From Pseudomonas profundi (lineage in GTDB: Bacteria; Pseudomonadota; Gammaproteobacteria; Pseudomonadales; Pseudomonadaceae), in the NCBI RefSeq assembly GCF_008638305.1, contig NZ_VTPZ01000001.1:62001-126000 (forward strand): a stretch of DNA of 64,000 bases. Direction: 5' to 3'. Positions within the stretch are counted from its first letter, which is position 1. Each line of letters starts with the position of its first letter. Shown here in pieces: positions 54,742 through 63,806 of the stretch. Position numbers and translations under genes: made by a program. Below the pieces are notes generated by a model. That model made no database searches and had not been told where the DNA came from. It worked only from the letters and a program-made list of their open reading frames with translations.

Positions 54742-54788
54742 TTGGTAATAAACCAAAAACCCTGTAAGTCATTGATTTATATAGCTGT

Positions 54789-54803
54789 ATGGCGGAGGGA
54801 CAG
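54789..54803. other. Attachment site repeat, right (att)
   Basis: ATGGCGGAGGGACAG, the 3' end of tRNA-Ser; identical to 45412-45426. Confidence 0.85.
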
Positions 54804-54880
54804 GGATTCGAACCCTGGGTAGGCTATTAACCTACGCCGGTTTTCAAGACCGGTGCATTCAACCGCTCTGCCATCCCTCC
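54790..54880 (-). tRNA. tRNA-Ser (anticodon UGA)
   Basis: 91 nt including CCA. Anticodon loop CTTGAAA (TGA) in stem CCGGT/ACCGG, long variable arm (GTAGGTTAATAGCCTAC), T loop TTCGAAT and acceptor GGAGGGA/TCCCTCC. It is intact because the island inserted at its 3' end and restored the sequence. Confidence 0.97.
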
Positions 54881-55040
54881 ACGGCCGGCAATACTACCGG
54901 AAACTTCATTCCAGTCAATGGTCTAAGCAAAGGTTGTAGCAAATTCCTCGCAGATTGCTGTCATGGACCGCTGCCGGTGCCCTTGTTGCACTCTGTCACA
55001 AAAGTCGCGGGGTCGATATGCCTGTACGGCACGGGATTTC

Positions 55041-55068
55041 TTGATTTGAAGTGACTAACCGGTATGAT
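55041..55068 (+). promoter_or_regulatory. Sigma-70-type promoter of yccA
   Basis: TTGATT and TATGAT spaced by 16 nt, 47 nt upstream of the start codon. Confidence 0.55.
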
Positions 55069-55114
55069 CAAACCGATTAAAGGACCTCTTGTTTGCAACC
55101 ATTGGAGCTTGAAC

Positions 55115-55789
55115 ATGAACACCCAGCAACGAACTAACACTCTCCAGCATACGGGAGTGAACGAGGCGGAAGTCAGCAAACTGTTCCGCAACACCTATAG
55201 TCTGTTGGCCATGACCCTGGCATTCAGTGCTTTGGTTGCCTTTGGGTCGATGAGCCTTAACCTGCCGCATCCCGGTATCATCATCACGCTGGTCGGCTTC
55301 TACGGCTTGCTGTTCCTGACTACCAAGCTACGCGATTCGGCGTGGGGCCTGGTCAGTACTTTCGCCTTCACCGGCTTTCTCGGGTATACGCTCGGTCCGA
55401 TCCTGAATATGTACCTGTCGCTGCCTAACGGCGGTTCGCTGGTGACTATGGCGCTGGGCATGACGGCTCTGGTGTTCTTCAGTCTGTCGGCCTACGCAAT
55501 TCTGACGCGCAAGGATTTCAGCTTCCTGTCCGGATTCATCATGGCCGGCTTTGTGGTGTTGCTGTGCGCAGTCGTGGCGAGCTTCTTCATCCAGATCAGC
55601 GGCTTGCAGATGGCCATTTCGGCCGGCTTCGTACTGTTCTCCTCTGCAGTGATCCTGTATCAGACCAGCGCGATCATCCACGGCGGCGAAGACAACTACA
55701 TCATGGCTACGATCACATTGTTCGTATCCATCTATAACCTGTTCCTGAGCCTGCTGCAGCTGCTCGGCATCTTTGGCAGCAACGACTGA
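55115..55789 (+). CDS. yccA: Bax inhibitor-1/YccA-family membrane protein
   Basis: 224 residues from the ATG at 55115, with GGAG before it. Seven hydrophobic helices ([58 protein letters not shown] and so on) and the terminal [21 protein letters not shown] are the BI-1 signature. E. coli YccA modulates FtsH proteolysis of membrane proteins. It stands directly upstream of tusDCBE and beside tRNA-Ser, a conserved pseudomonad order. Confidence 0.93.
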   Translation: MNTQQRTNTLQHTGVNEAEVSKLFRNTYSLLAMTLAFSALVAFGSMSLNLPHPGIIITLVGFYGLLFLTTKLRDSAWGLVSTFAFTGFLGYTLGPILNMYLSLPNGGSLVTMALGMTALVFFSLSAYAILTRKDFSFLSGFIMAGFVVLLCAVVASFFIQISGLQMAISAGFVLFSSAVILYQTSAIIHGGEDNYIMATITLFVSIYNLFLSLLQLLGIFGSND

Positions 55790-55814
55790 TCTGATCAACG
55801 CAGGTATACTACCG

Positions 55815-55844
55815 GGGCCCGCTTAATGCGGGCCTCCTTGTTTT
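55815..55844 (+). terminator. Terminator between yccA and tusD
   Basis: GGCCCGC-TTAAT-GCGGGCC stem followed by CTCCTTGTTTT. A TATACT hexamer just before it (55805) may be the -10 of a tus promoter. Confidence 0.65.
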
Positions 55845-55860
55845 CAGCGGTTGAGAGTCC

Positions 55861-56250
55861 ATGAAATTTGCTATTGCTCTGCTCGCCGGCCCGCAGGATC
55901 CGGCCGCCCGAAGCGCACTCAGCTTTGCCAAGGCTGTGATCGCCGAAGGTCACCAGATCAGCCGTCTGTTCCTTTACCGGGACGCGGTGCATCTCGCCTC
56001 CAGCCTGGGTGTTCAACCGCAGGATGAATCCGATATAGCGCTGGAATGGCGCCAGTTCATCGCCGAGCATGAGCTGGACGCAGTGGTATGCATTGCAGCA
56101 GCCCTGCGCCGCGGCGTGCTCAATGAAGACGAGGCCCAGCGCTGGGAGCGTCCGGTTGCCAATACTGGCGCGCCCTGGGAACTGTCCGGCCTCGGGCAGT
56201 GGGTAGATGCCCTGCAAACGGCTGATCGCGCCGTCACTTTCGGTACCTGA
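55861..56250 (+). CDS. tusD: Sulfurtransferase TusD
   Basis: 129 residues, DsrE fold: FAIALLAGPQDPAARSALSFAKAVIAEGHQISRLFLYRDAVHLAS, and the active Cys in LDAVVCIAAALRRGVL. TusBCD relays sulfur from TusA to TusE for 2-thiouridine formation at tRNA position 34. First gene of tusDCBE; 2 nt before tusC. Confidence 0.94.
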   Translation: MKFAIALLAGPQDPAARSALSFAKAVIAEGHQISRLFLYRDAVHLASSLGVQPQDESDIALEWRQFIAEHELDAVVCIAAALRRGVLNEDEAQRWERPVANTGAPWELSGLGQWVDALQTADRAVTFGT

Positions 56251-56252
56251 TC

Positions 56253-56606
56253 ATGAAAAGCCTGTTGATTATCAGCCGTCACCCGCCTGCCCGCCTGGCT
56301 GCCCGTGAAGCACTGGATCTGGCGCTTGCTGCGGCGGCCTTCGGTGTCCCCACGGCCGTGTTGTTTATGGATGACGGCGTACTGCAGTTGTTGAAAGGCC
56401 AGGATGCCACGCAGATCAACCGCAAGTCTCTCGCCGCCAATCTGCAGGCGTTACCCCTGTTCGGCGTGGAAGAGATCATGGTGTGCCAGCATTCAATGGG
56501 CGAACGCGGCCTTGGCGGTGCTCAGTGCCTGCTGGATGCGCGTCCTGTTGAAAGCGCCGAGATCGCCGCCCTCCTCGACCACTACGATCAGGTTGTTACG
56601 CTCTGA
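56253..56606 (+). CDS. tusC: Sulfurtransferase complex subunit TusC
   Basis: 117 residues, DsrF type: SLLIISRHPPARLAAREALDLALAAAAFGVPTAVLFMDDGVLQLL. Structural subunit of the TusBCD hexamer. The stop overlaps tusB by 1 nt. Confidence 0.93.
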   Translation: MKSLLIISRHPPARLAAREALDLALAAAAFGVPTAVLFMDDGVLQLLKGQDATQINRKSLAANLQALPLFGVEEIMVCQHSMGERGLGGAQCLLDARPVESAEIAALLDHYDQVVTL

Positions 56607-56905
56607 TGCTGCATATACTTCGTCACTCACCAGGGAGCGAGACCCGCTTCGCCAGCTGCCTGCGCGGCCTGGGCCCTCAACAGAGCCTGCTGCTGCTGGA
56701 AGATGCCGTCTATGGCTTGCTGCCGCGCTCAAGGACGCTGGCTTCGCTGCAGATATTGCCCGGCAGCGTGCGTTTGTATGCCATGGAAGCCGACATCCTG
56801 GCGCGCGGCATTGCGCTGGATGATCTGCCGGAGCGCGTCAAACTCATCGATTACCCGGCCATGGTTCAGCTCTGCATCTATCACTCGAAAGTGGTGAGCT
56901 GGTGA
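56606..56905 (+). CDS. tusB: Sulfurtransferase complex subunit TusB
   Basis: 99 residues: MLHILRHSPGSETRFASCLRGLGPQQSLLLLEDAVYGLL and the DsrH-like end LIDYPAMVQLCIYHSKVVSW. Third subunit of TusBCD; overlaps tusC by 1 nt and tusE by 4 nt. Confidence 0.92.
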   Translation: MLHILRHSPGSETRFASCLRGLGPQQSLLLLEDAVYGLLPRSRTLASLQILPGSVRLYAMEADILARGIALDDLPERVKLIDYPAMVQLCIYHSKVVSW

Positions 56906-57237
56906 CAGTCATCACGGTAGATGGCCGCTCCATCGCGCTCGACAAGGAAGGCTTTCTGGTCGACCTTGGGGACTGGTCAGAGCAGGTGGCCGTAGAGCTG
57001 GCGCAGGCTGAGGGCATCACGCTCGGAGACGAGCACCTTGAGGTCATCCACGCCCTGCGCCGCTTTTACGCGGAATATCAGCTGTCTCCGGCCATGCGCC
57101 CGCTGGTCAAATACATCGGCCAGCAGCTTGGTCCGGAAAAAGGCACCAGCCTGCATTTGCTGCGGCTGTTCCCCGGGAGCTCGGCAAAAATAGCTAGCAA
57201 GATCGCAGGCTTGCCTAAACCGGATAATTGTCTCTGA
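56902..57237 (+). CDS. tusE: TusE/DsrC-family sulfur acceptor
   Basis: 111 residues. DsrC fold with DKEGFLVDLGDWSEQVAVELAQAEGI, LEVIHALRRFYAEYQLSPAMRPLVKYI and the C-terminal arm GLPKPDNCL whose penultimate Cys accepts persulfide from TusD. It hands sulfur to MnmA. Last tus gene; cls follows after 15 nt. Confidence 0.94.
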   Translation: MTVITVDGRSIALDKEGFLVDLGDWSEQVAVELAQAEGITLGDEHLEVIHALRRFYAEYQLSPAMRPLVKYIGQQLGPEKGTSLHLLRLFPGSSAKIASKIAGLPKPDNCL

Positions 57238-57252
57238 TGCGGAGCGGCCTGA

Positions 57253-58692
57253 ATGGATAATATTCAGACGGTGCTCGGTCTCGCGACGGCCGTGATGTAC
57301 TGGCTGCTGATTGCGCTGGTGACCGCACGGGTCATCGCGCGGCGCAAACCGGTGAGCGTAACCCTGGCCTGGCTGCTGGTGATATTCATCGTTCCGATCC
57401 TGGGCGCGGTGCTCTACTTGCTCGTCGGTGACCTGAACCTGGGCCGCAAGCGCGCCGGCCGCGCCGAAGCCATGATCGAGCCCTATCTACGAAGCCTGCA
57501 CACATCCTTTCCGGCCGACGTTTCGCTGCCAGGCGGCCAGCTCAGTCTGGCTATCAACCAGTTGCTATCCACCCAGATTCATATCAGCGCGCAGAGCTAT
57601 CAGTCGCTGGAAGTGCTGGACGCACCCGAGGATATCTTCGATCGGCTATGTGATGATGTGCGCCGTGCACGTCGATGCATTCGCATCGAGACGTATATCT
57701 GGTTCCCCGGTGGCCGGGCCGATGAGCTGGCGCAAGCATTGATCGAAGCGGCTGGCCGCGGTGTGGAAATCTATCTGTTGATTGACCATGCCGGTAGCCG
57801 CCCCTTCTTCCGGTCTCGCTGGCACAAGCAGATGAAGGCAGCCGGAATTGAAGTTACCGCCGCGCTGCCGGTACGGTTGCTGCGGGCACTGGTCCACCGG
57901 ATCGATCTGCGCATGCACCGCAAACTGATCGTGATTGACGATGCCATCGCTTACACCGGCTCGATGAACATTGCTGACCCGGCGTTTTTCAAGCGCGACG
58001 CCAAGGTGGGCCCCTGGATCGATATCATGCTGCGGATCGATGGCCAGGCTGCGGCGGGACTGGCCAAAGTGTTTGCCTGGGACTGGGAGGTCGAGACTGG
58101 CCAGCGCCGCCTGCCGGAGGTCGGTAACACCCCGGATAATCCCAGCCAGTGGCTGATGGTATTGCCCTCCGGCCCGGGCACAGGCGAAGACCTGATCGGA
58201 CACGCCACGCTCACCAGCATCTATCGCGCCAATCACAGTATCGTCATCAGCACGCCGTACTTCGTGCCCTCCGAAGCCATCCTCGAGGCGTTGTGCCAGG
58301 CGGCTCATCGTGGCGTCAAAGTGCAGCTATTGTTGCCACGGCGCAACGATTCTCTGATGGTGGGTTGGGCAAGCCGTTCATACTTCGAGATGCTGCTGCA
58401 GGCCGGAGTAGCAATCTTTCTGTTCGATGGCGGGTTGCTGCACACCAAGGCCATGCTGATGGATGAGCAGCTCGCCCTGGTGGGCAGCGTCAACCTCGAC
58501 ATTCGCAGCCTTCAGTTGAACTTCGAGCTGACCGTCGCGTTGACGACCCCGGAGAGTTGCGCACATATCAGGGCGGTGCTGGATTCCTACCAGGCACGCA
58601 GCGAGCAGCTGTTATTGAGCCGCTGGCAACAACGCAGCAAGGTTGCTCGCGGTCTGGAAAGGCTGATGTATTTCATGAGTCCGTTGCTGTAA
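57253..58692 (+). CDS. cls: Cardiolipin synthase (ClsA type)
   Basis: 479 residues. Two N-terminal membrane helices (ATAVMYWLLIALVTARVIA, SVTLAWLLVIFIVPILGAVLYLLVG) and two HKD phospholipase D motifs: HRKLIVIDDAIAYTGSMNIAD and HTKAMLMDEQLALVGSVNLD. It joins two phosphatidylglycerol molecules into cardiolipin at the inner membrane. Convergent with the ClsC-type gene. Confidence 0.93.
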   Translation: MDNIQTVLGLATAVMYWLLIALVTARVIARRKPVSVTLAWLLVIFIVPILGAVLYLLVGDLNLGRKRAGRAEAMIEPYLRSLHTSFPADVSLPGGQLSLAINQLLSTQIHISAQSYQSLEVLDAPEDIFDRLCDDVRRARRCIRIETYIWFPGGRADELAQALIEAAGRGVEIYLLIDHAGSRPFFRSRWHKQMKAAGIEVTAALPVRLLRALVHRIDLRMHRKLIVIDDAIAYTGSMNIADPAFFKRDAKVGPWIDIMLRIDGQAAAGLAKVFAWDWEVETGQRRLPEVGNTPDNPSQWLMVLPSGPGTGEDLIGHATLTSIYRANHSIVISTPYFVPSEAILEALCQAAHRGVKVQLLLPRRNDSLMVGWASRSYFEMLLQAGVAIFLFDGGLLHTKAMLMDEQLALVGSVNLDIRSLQLNFELTVALTTPESCAHIRAVLDSYQARSEQLLLSRWQQRSKVARGLERLMYFMSPLL

Positions 58693-58706
58693 GCCCGACC
58701 TCACAT

Positions 58707-60260
58707 TCAGAGCTGGCTCTCGATTGGCAACCAGCCCAGCAACCAGGCACTGATGCGGCGCAGCGCCGATGCACCCGGCTCGCTGGTCCAGGTGTGCCCG
58801 TCTGCATGCCATTTGATATCGCCATCCTCATCCAGCTGCAAGCGAAACGCGTAGCTCTCTGACGTCCAGCGTTCGAACAGTTTAGCTGCCTGCGCGGCGA
58901 GCTCTGGCTGCTCAACAAACACGCCCGATTCGGTATTCAGCCAGAGCGACCGCGGGTCAAGATTGATCGAGCCGACGAACAGGTCGCGCCGATCGAAGAC
59001 GAAGGTCTTGGCATGCAAGCTGGCCAGGGATTCGCTCAGGAAGGGACTGGCCCGCCCCTGCTGCCCGGCGATCGGACGCAGCTCCCACATCTCGGCGCCC
59101 GCCTCAAGCAACGGCTTTCGGTACGGGGCATAGTTGGCGTGAACGGCCAGCAAATCGGTACTTGAGAGTGAGTTGGTCAACACTTTCAGGGCCGCGTCGG
59201 CCATCACCTTGTCCACCAGAAACGCCTGGCCCTGCGCGCCCGGAATCAAATAGGCGGTCATCAGCAGCAGTTCGTCTTCGGCCTCCTCGGCACGCCTGGC
59301 CAGCTCATACGCAACATGTGAAACATCCTTGCGCGGCTCCGTGGGGTCAGCCTTCTCCGGCGGATCGTATACCCACTCGGCTGGGCCCCAATACCAAGCC
59401 AAGCTGTCGTCGCTCAGAACCTGCCGGTACGGCGACTCATTCACGCCGTCCAGGTAGCGACGGGTCTCCACGCGTCCAACCACTGAACGGATGCTTTTAC
59501 GCAGCTGCACCAGCGAGCCATTGGCTGACTTGCCCGCCACTGCCTTGATCGGGATGGCACTGCGGCTGTTCCAGAACTCATCGAAACTACGGCTGACGTC
59601 GCGGGTAATCGGGCCTATCCCCAGGATATCCACGTCATGGAAAGTCATTTCGCTCAATGCGTAATACTCGTCGCCGATATTGCGGCCCCCGGTAACGAAA
59701 ACGCTGCTATCGGCAACCATCAACTTGTTATGCATGCGGTAATTGATACGCGCAAACTCGGCGACCTTGCTCAGATTCCGGAGCCACTTGTGGCGAAAGG
59801 TCAGCGGGTTGAACAGACGCAGCTGGATATTGGGATGGTGATCCAGCGCGGAGACACTGAAATCCGCCAGGCCATTGCCTATGTCATCCAACAGAATGCG
59901 CACCCGTACGCCGCGATCTGCTGCAGCCAGCAGCCGCTCGGCCAGCAGGGCTCCGGTGAGGTCCGAGCTGTAGATGTAATACTGCAGATCAATGCTGTGC
60001 TCCGCCATGTTGATCATCTGCAGCCGGCTGGCCAAGGCGTCGGAGCCGTTCGCCAGCAGCCTGAATCCGGATAGCTGGGTGTCATCCGGTTGCCGGTCCT
60101 GCACGTAGCGACTTAACGGTGAATCCAGGTCGACCGGTCGCACGTAGCTCGGCGGCGCATCGTGCTGGGGCAAGGTCGTGGCGCACCCGCTCAGGGCTGC
60201 CGTACAGAACATGAGAACTACAACTGCCAGTCTATTCACATGGTCTCGCTTAGGATCCAT
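58707..60260 (-). CDS. Phospholipase D-family lipoprotein (cardiolipin synthase C-like)
   Basis: 517 residues. Lipobox-like LSGC at residues ~23-26 after a hydrophobic N-terminus suggests a lipoprotein. HKD motifs: MHNKLMVADSSVFVTGGRNIGDEYYAL and LHAKTFVFDRRDLFVGSINLDPRS. The layout, with IDLQYYIYSSDLTGALLAERLLAAADRGVRVRILLDDIG, matches ClsC, which uses phosphatidylethanolamine as the phosphatidyl donor. The ymdB partner of E. coli clsC is not adjacent. Confidence 0.85.
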   Translation of the reverse strand: MDPKRDHVNRLAVVVLMFCTAALSGCATTLPQHDAPPSYVRPVDLDSPLSRYVQDRQPDDTQLSGFRLLANGSDALASRLQMINMAEHSIDLQYYIYSSDLTGALLAERLLAAADRGVRVRILLDDIGNGLADFSVSALDHHPNIQLRLFNPLTFRHKWLRNLSKVAEFARINYRMHNKLMVADSSVFVTGGRNIGDEYYALSEMTFHDVDILGIGPITRDVSRSFDEFWNSRSAIPIKAVAGKSANGSLVQLRKSIRSVVGRVETRRYLDGVNESPYRQVLSDDSLAWYWGPAEWVYDPPEKADPTEPRKDVSHVAYELARRAEEAEDELLLMTAYLIPGAQGQAFLVDKVMADAALKVLTNSLSSTDLLAVHANYAPYRKPLLEAGAEMWELRPIAGQQGRASPFLSESLASLHAKTFVFDRRDLFVGSINLDPRSLWLNTESGVFVEQPELAAQAAKLFERWTSESYAFRLQLDEDGDIKWHADGHTWTSEPGASALRRISAWLLGWLPIESQL

Positions 60261-60472
60261 TAGGTTTTACCGCTAGCCGCGAGGTGACCGGAGCAGCTTG
60301 ATGACTACTTCAAACAGCTCCACACGCGACTATCGGCTTCCATCAAAGAGGACACGAAGCATGCAAGGAAGTGCCCGTCGCTGCAAGTTTCGCAACGCAC
60401 GGGGCGGGGTTGATCACATGGGTCACGCTCTGAGATCCCGCGACGGGAGACATCGCGGGCCTGGGATGACAA

Positions 60473-63088
60473 TCAGTTGCGGCGCTGGTCAATCACGCCG
60501 AGCTGATATTCGGTACTGCGGGTACCGCGCGTATGGATCAGCATGTAGCCCTCCATGGTCGGCGTGAGATTGTTGCGCTCTGCGGCAGTAAACAGCGCGC
60601 GCCAGAGCGTGCCTGGATCGGCATCCGGATCGTGGGCAACGATCCGTAACGCCTTGCTCGCAGGCTTTTGCTCAACCTGATAACGCCACGCCGAGGTGGT
60701 ACCAGCCGAGACCGGAAAGGCCACACCCGCTTTGAGCTTTTCGGCGTTGCTTTCGGTGAGATCATTGAACACCAGCGTCAGCGGGCCTTTTATCTCACCC
60801 TTGCCTCGGCGCACTGCTGCAGTGCCGATTGCCCGGGCCATCTTGCCGAGATCCTTGCGTAAACGTTGCGGATGCATTTCCACCGCCTGGCCGAACAGCG
60901 TCATAGCCGGGCGATCGATGAGCTTTACCCGATAATCCTGGCCTGCTTCGCTGATGCTGATCTCCTCGCCACGGCGCAGGTCTGCCCGCGCCTGCAATGT
61001 AGCGGGTGCGGGCGCATAGTCGGCGATGCACAGAGGGCCCTGCACGCGACTGCGCTGCGCACCATCCAGCTGGCGGTTCTGCGCCAGCAGTCCGCACACC
61101 TGGTCCTTGTAGCCAGCCCATTCCATGCGCGTCGCGCCTGCAGCGATCAGTTGGTCAATGATGCGGCCGCTCGCATGTTGCGCGGCCAGCGTCAGTGCCG
61201 TCTGTTTGCCGGTCGTTGCCTCCGTCCGGTCCGGCCCACCCGCGCCGGCACCAGTCTGCCTGCGGGTTTGCCTGTGCACATCTGCACCATGCTCAAGCAG
61301 CAGCTTCACGCTGTCGGGCCGATCAAGCTGAACAGCGCTCATCAGTGCGGTCTTGCCCCAGTCGTTGGACTGGTTGGGGTCGAAGCCGTGGCGTAACAGC
61401 AATGTCAGCGCCTCGGGATTGCCGACCGCGGCCATGGTAGCGGAGTTACCATCTGGCCCCCTGCCCCGCTGGCCCCCCATTTCTGCGGTTTCATACTCCA
61501 CGAAGTCGCTGACGACGCGTAACGGTGCGTTGTTGAGCAGAACACTGTGCAAGGTGGCGAAATTGCGACCCTGCTCCAGCTCACCAGGCTGCGGCGCGAT
61601 GGCATAGCGCGGCTGATAGCGGGCAAATGCAGCCAGCGGCATATCCGGTACGGTCTGCGGTGCGACAAGGTTATCCATGCTGCGTGCCAGGCTGGCGTGA
61701 AACAGCAGGTCAGCCGCGGCTGTCGCCTGCGCGGTTTCCAGGCCTTGATCACGGAACATCTGCTGCAATTCCTGATAGGCCGGCTGCATCATCGGCAATA
61801 CCTTACGGTAGATCTGCTTGTTGCGCAGGTTGCGTTCAGACCAGCCGAAGAAGGTCTCCAGCACCTCATCGTTGCGCTGCTGGAGGGCTGCCTTGCGTCC
61901 GTAGCGGGATAAGGCGTCCGCCCCGACCAAGGGCAGATTGAGCAAGGTCCATTGTTGCTCTTTCCAGGTATGGAAGTTGTCCCGGCGCTCGTGCTGCGCA
62001 TATTCGGGCAGCGGGTCGCCAGCAAGCGTGTCGAGCTCGGTTTGCAGCGCTTGATAGGCAGGCAAACCGGCCAGCGTATTGGTGCGCGGCGGGGTCAGGT
62101 AGGTCTGGTACAGACACAAGGGTTCGAGCTGATTGCTCTGTAGCCGGTACAAGCCAGCGTAGGCAGACTCGCCCCGGGCTGCGGGTGAATAGAATCCCCA
62201 GCTTTCATTCACCAGCACGAGGGTCTGGCCGTTGCGCTCAAGCACATCAATCGAAGCGTAGTCACTCGTCTGCGATGAGGATGCATGCGCGCGACCGCCG
62301 TAGTTCGGCTGCTCGGCGACCCAGAGCGGCAGGGTCTGGTGATCCAGCACAGGCACGCCATCAACGCTGACGCCACGGGCCCGGCGCTCATAACCGGCGT
62401 AGAGCCCCGCGTCATACAGGTTGACTGATATATCAGAGGCACCGACCTTCGTTTGCTGACTGCCTGCATGGCTGCCCGCCAATACCTGAACGCCCGGCAA
62501 CGCATCCGGACGCGGTATGCCGTCGCGCTTGAACTCACGGTTGAGCGCTGCACCAGTGGCTTCACACATGCCCTGCCCGCGATTATCCACCAGGCGATAC
62601 TCCGCATACGAGGACCAGGCATGCGCTTCCTTCTGAGTCTGTGGCGCTGGCACGGCCCAATCCGCCAGCTGTCGTGCACGCTTGCGATACATGGATTCCA
62701 GGCAGGCAATCGCCTGCGGATTTGCCGCCTCAGCGCGCGCTTCCTCAGTCAGGCCGCACTGCCCGGCTCTGGACAGCATCCAACGGCGCTGATTGGCCTC
62801 CAGCAACAAACCGCCGGGCACATCCAGCTCGCGCAGTTTTTGTCGGTATTGATCGACAACCTGATGATCGAGCCGGGAAAGCGCCTCACTGGCGCAGATC
62901 TGTTGGTGCACCGCCGGCAGCGCACCGCCGCAGGCGAAGCTGGCCAGTGTTTGCGGTTTATCGGCGTAGCTGCGCGGCGTGTTGTCGTGAAAAGGCACCG
63001 GCCCAGAAACCGGCTCGGATACACAACCGCCTAGCAATGCGAGCGCCCCGGCCAACACAGCGCTCCGTTGAACAATCAGTACAGCCAT
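60473..63088 (-). CDS. Large lipoprotein with LprI-like domain and ankyrin repeats
   Basis: 871 residues. Signal with lipobox LLGGC at ~19-22. Residues ~50-145 look like an LprI/DUF1311 Cys-containing domain (FACGGALPAVHQQICASEALSRLDHQ). A central region has a beta-rich WYR-unlike module. Ankyrin repeats at ~540-660: MAAVGNPEALTLLLRHGFDPNQSNDWGKTALMSAVQLDRPDSVKLLLEHGADV and TALTLAAQHASGRIIDQLIAAGA. The C-terminal ~170 residues are not recognised. It lies 10 nt after tonB on the same strand, suggesting a shared periplasmic function. Confidence 0.75.
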   Translation of the reverse strand: MAVLIVQRSAVLAGALALLGGCVSEPVSGPVPFHDNTPRSYADKPQTLASFACGGALPAVHQQICASEALSRLDHQVVDQYRQKLRELDVPGGLLLEANQRRWMLSRAGQCGLTEEARAEAANPQAIACLESMYRKRARQLADWAVPAPQTQKEAHAWSSYAEYRLVDNRGQGMCEATGAALNREFKRDGIPRPDALPGVQVLAGSHAGSQQTKVGASDISVNLYDAGLYAGYERRARGVSVDGVPVLDHQTLPLWVAEQPNYGGRAHASSSQTSDYASIDVLERNGQTLVLVNESWGFYSPAARGESAYAGLYRLQSNQLEPLCLYQTYLTPPRTNTLAGLPAYQALQTELDTLAGDPLPEYAQHERRDNFHTWKEQQWTLLNLPLVGADALSRYGRKAALQQRNDEVLETFFGWSERNLRNKQIYRKVLPMMQPAYQELQQMFRDQGLETAQATAAADLLFHASLARSMDNLVAPQTVPDMPLAAFARYQPRYAIAPQPGELEQGRNFATLHSVLLNNAPLRVVSDFVEYETAEMGGQRGRGPDGNSATMAAVGNPEALTLLLRHGFDPNQSNDWGKTALMSAVQLDRPDSVKLLLEHGADVHRQTRRQTGAGAGGPDRTEATTGKQTALTLAAQHASGRIIDQLIAAGATRMEWAGYKDQVCGLLAQNRQLDGAQRSRVQGPLCIADYAPAPATLQARADLRRGEEISISEAGQDYRVKLIDRPAMTLFGQAVEMHPQRLRKDLGKMARAIGTAAVRRGKGEIKGPLTLVFNDLTESNAEKLKAGVAFPVSAGTTSAWRYQVEQKPASKALRIVAHDPDADPGTLWRALFTAAERNNLTPTMEGYMLIHTRGTRSTEYQLGVIDQRRN

Positions 63089-63098
63089 GGTCAGGCTC

Positions 63099-63806
63099 CT
63101 AATCTATAAATATTGCTGTGCCATAAATCGTGTAGCGCGACGCGCCCTGATTCGGCGGTGGCGGAAAGGGACCAGCCAGACGTATCGCCTGCTCAGCGGC
63201 GTCATCCAGCACGGCATCACCACAAGGGTCGATCTCGAAGGAAATCATCTTGCCCTGCGCATCCACCAGAATTTCGTAGGGGATATAGCAGCGGCGTTTG
63301 AAATCCTCGGGATCGCCCTTGTATCCCGGCGGTGGCTTGTAGGAAGAACCGGCCGGCCGCTTGAGATTGGCTATCACCTTGTTCTTCACCGTATCCGCGT
63401 AGCCTGACGGCACGGGCCTTCCGCGACCTGGAGAGTCACTGGCAGCCGGAGCAGGCGGTGCAGGCCAGTCATCATTCGCGCCAAAGGAATGCACCGGCGG
63501 GCCCTTGCGTTTCGGCGGAGCAGCGGCTTGCTGGCGCGGCGGAGGTGACGTTGGTTTGGCCGGTTCGGGCTCTGGCTCCGGTTCTGGCTCCGGTTCTGGC
63601 TCCGGTTCTGGCTCCGGCACAGGCTCGGGCTCGGGCTCTTTGGGCAGCTCAACCAGTTCTACAGCCATCACATTGGATTCTGGAGCCGCCTTGTGGCTGA
63701 ATCGCCCACTACTGAGCCATGCGATCAATGCCGCATGCACAATCACCGATACCACTATCACGCCTAAACGAACCAACCAGCCGGCATATGTGCTGGTCAT
63801 CTTCAT
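63099..63806 (-). CDS. tonB: TonB-family energy transducer
   Basis: 235 residues. One N-terminal membrane anchor (LVRLGVIVVSVIVHAALIAWL), a Pro/Glu repeat rod with (EP)n runs at ~57-82 encoded by tandem GGCTCCGGTTCT-type units, and a C-terminal domain (KRRCYIPYEILVDAQGKMISFEIDPCGDAVLDDAAEQAIRLAGPFPPPP) typical of TonB/TolA-like transducers. It couples inner-membrane proton force to outer-membrane transport. The ATG overlaps the exbD stop (TGATG). Confidence 0.85.
   Translation of the reverse strand: MKMTSTYAGWLVRLGVIVVSVIVHAALIAWLSSGRFSHKAAPESNVMAVELVELPKEPEPEPVPEPEPEPEPEPEPEPEPEPAKPTSPPPRQQAAAPPKRKGPPVHSFGANDDWPAPPAPAASDSPGRGRPVPSGYADTVKNKVIANLKRPAGSSYKPPPGYKGDPEDFKRRCYIPYEILVDAQGKMISFEIDPCGDAVLDDAAEQAIRLAGPFPPPPNQGASRYTIYGTAIFID

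Larger units (their letters stand above)
45427..54788. mobile_element. Phage-satellite-like integrative island (about 9.4 kb)
   Basis: Bounded by 15-bp direct repeats, with a tyrosine integrase just inside the left end and the intact tRNA-Ser at the right. Gene order: integrase, small genes, AlpA, primase-helicase, iteron-like region, terminase small and large subunits, four small genes. No capsid, portal, tail or lysis gene was recognised. Many genes overlap by 1-4 nt and base use is visibly more AT-rich than the flanking chromosome. Confidence 0.85.

Noticed and set aside
63567-63640. Short tandem repeat resembling a CRISPR or VNTR
   Set aside because: It is the Glu-Pro repeat coding region of tonB; no spacers.
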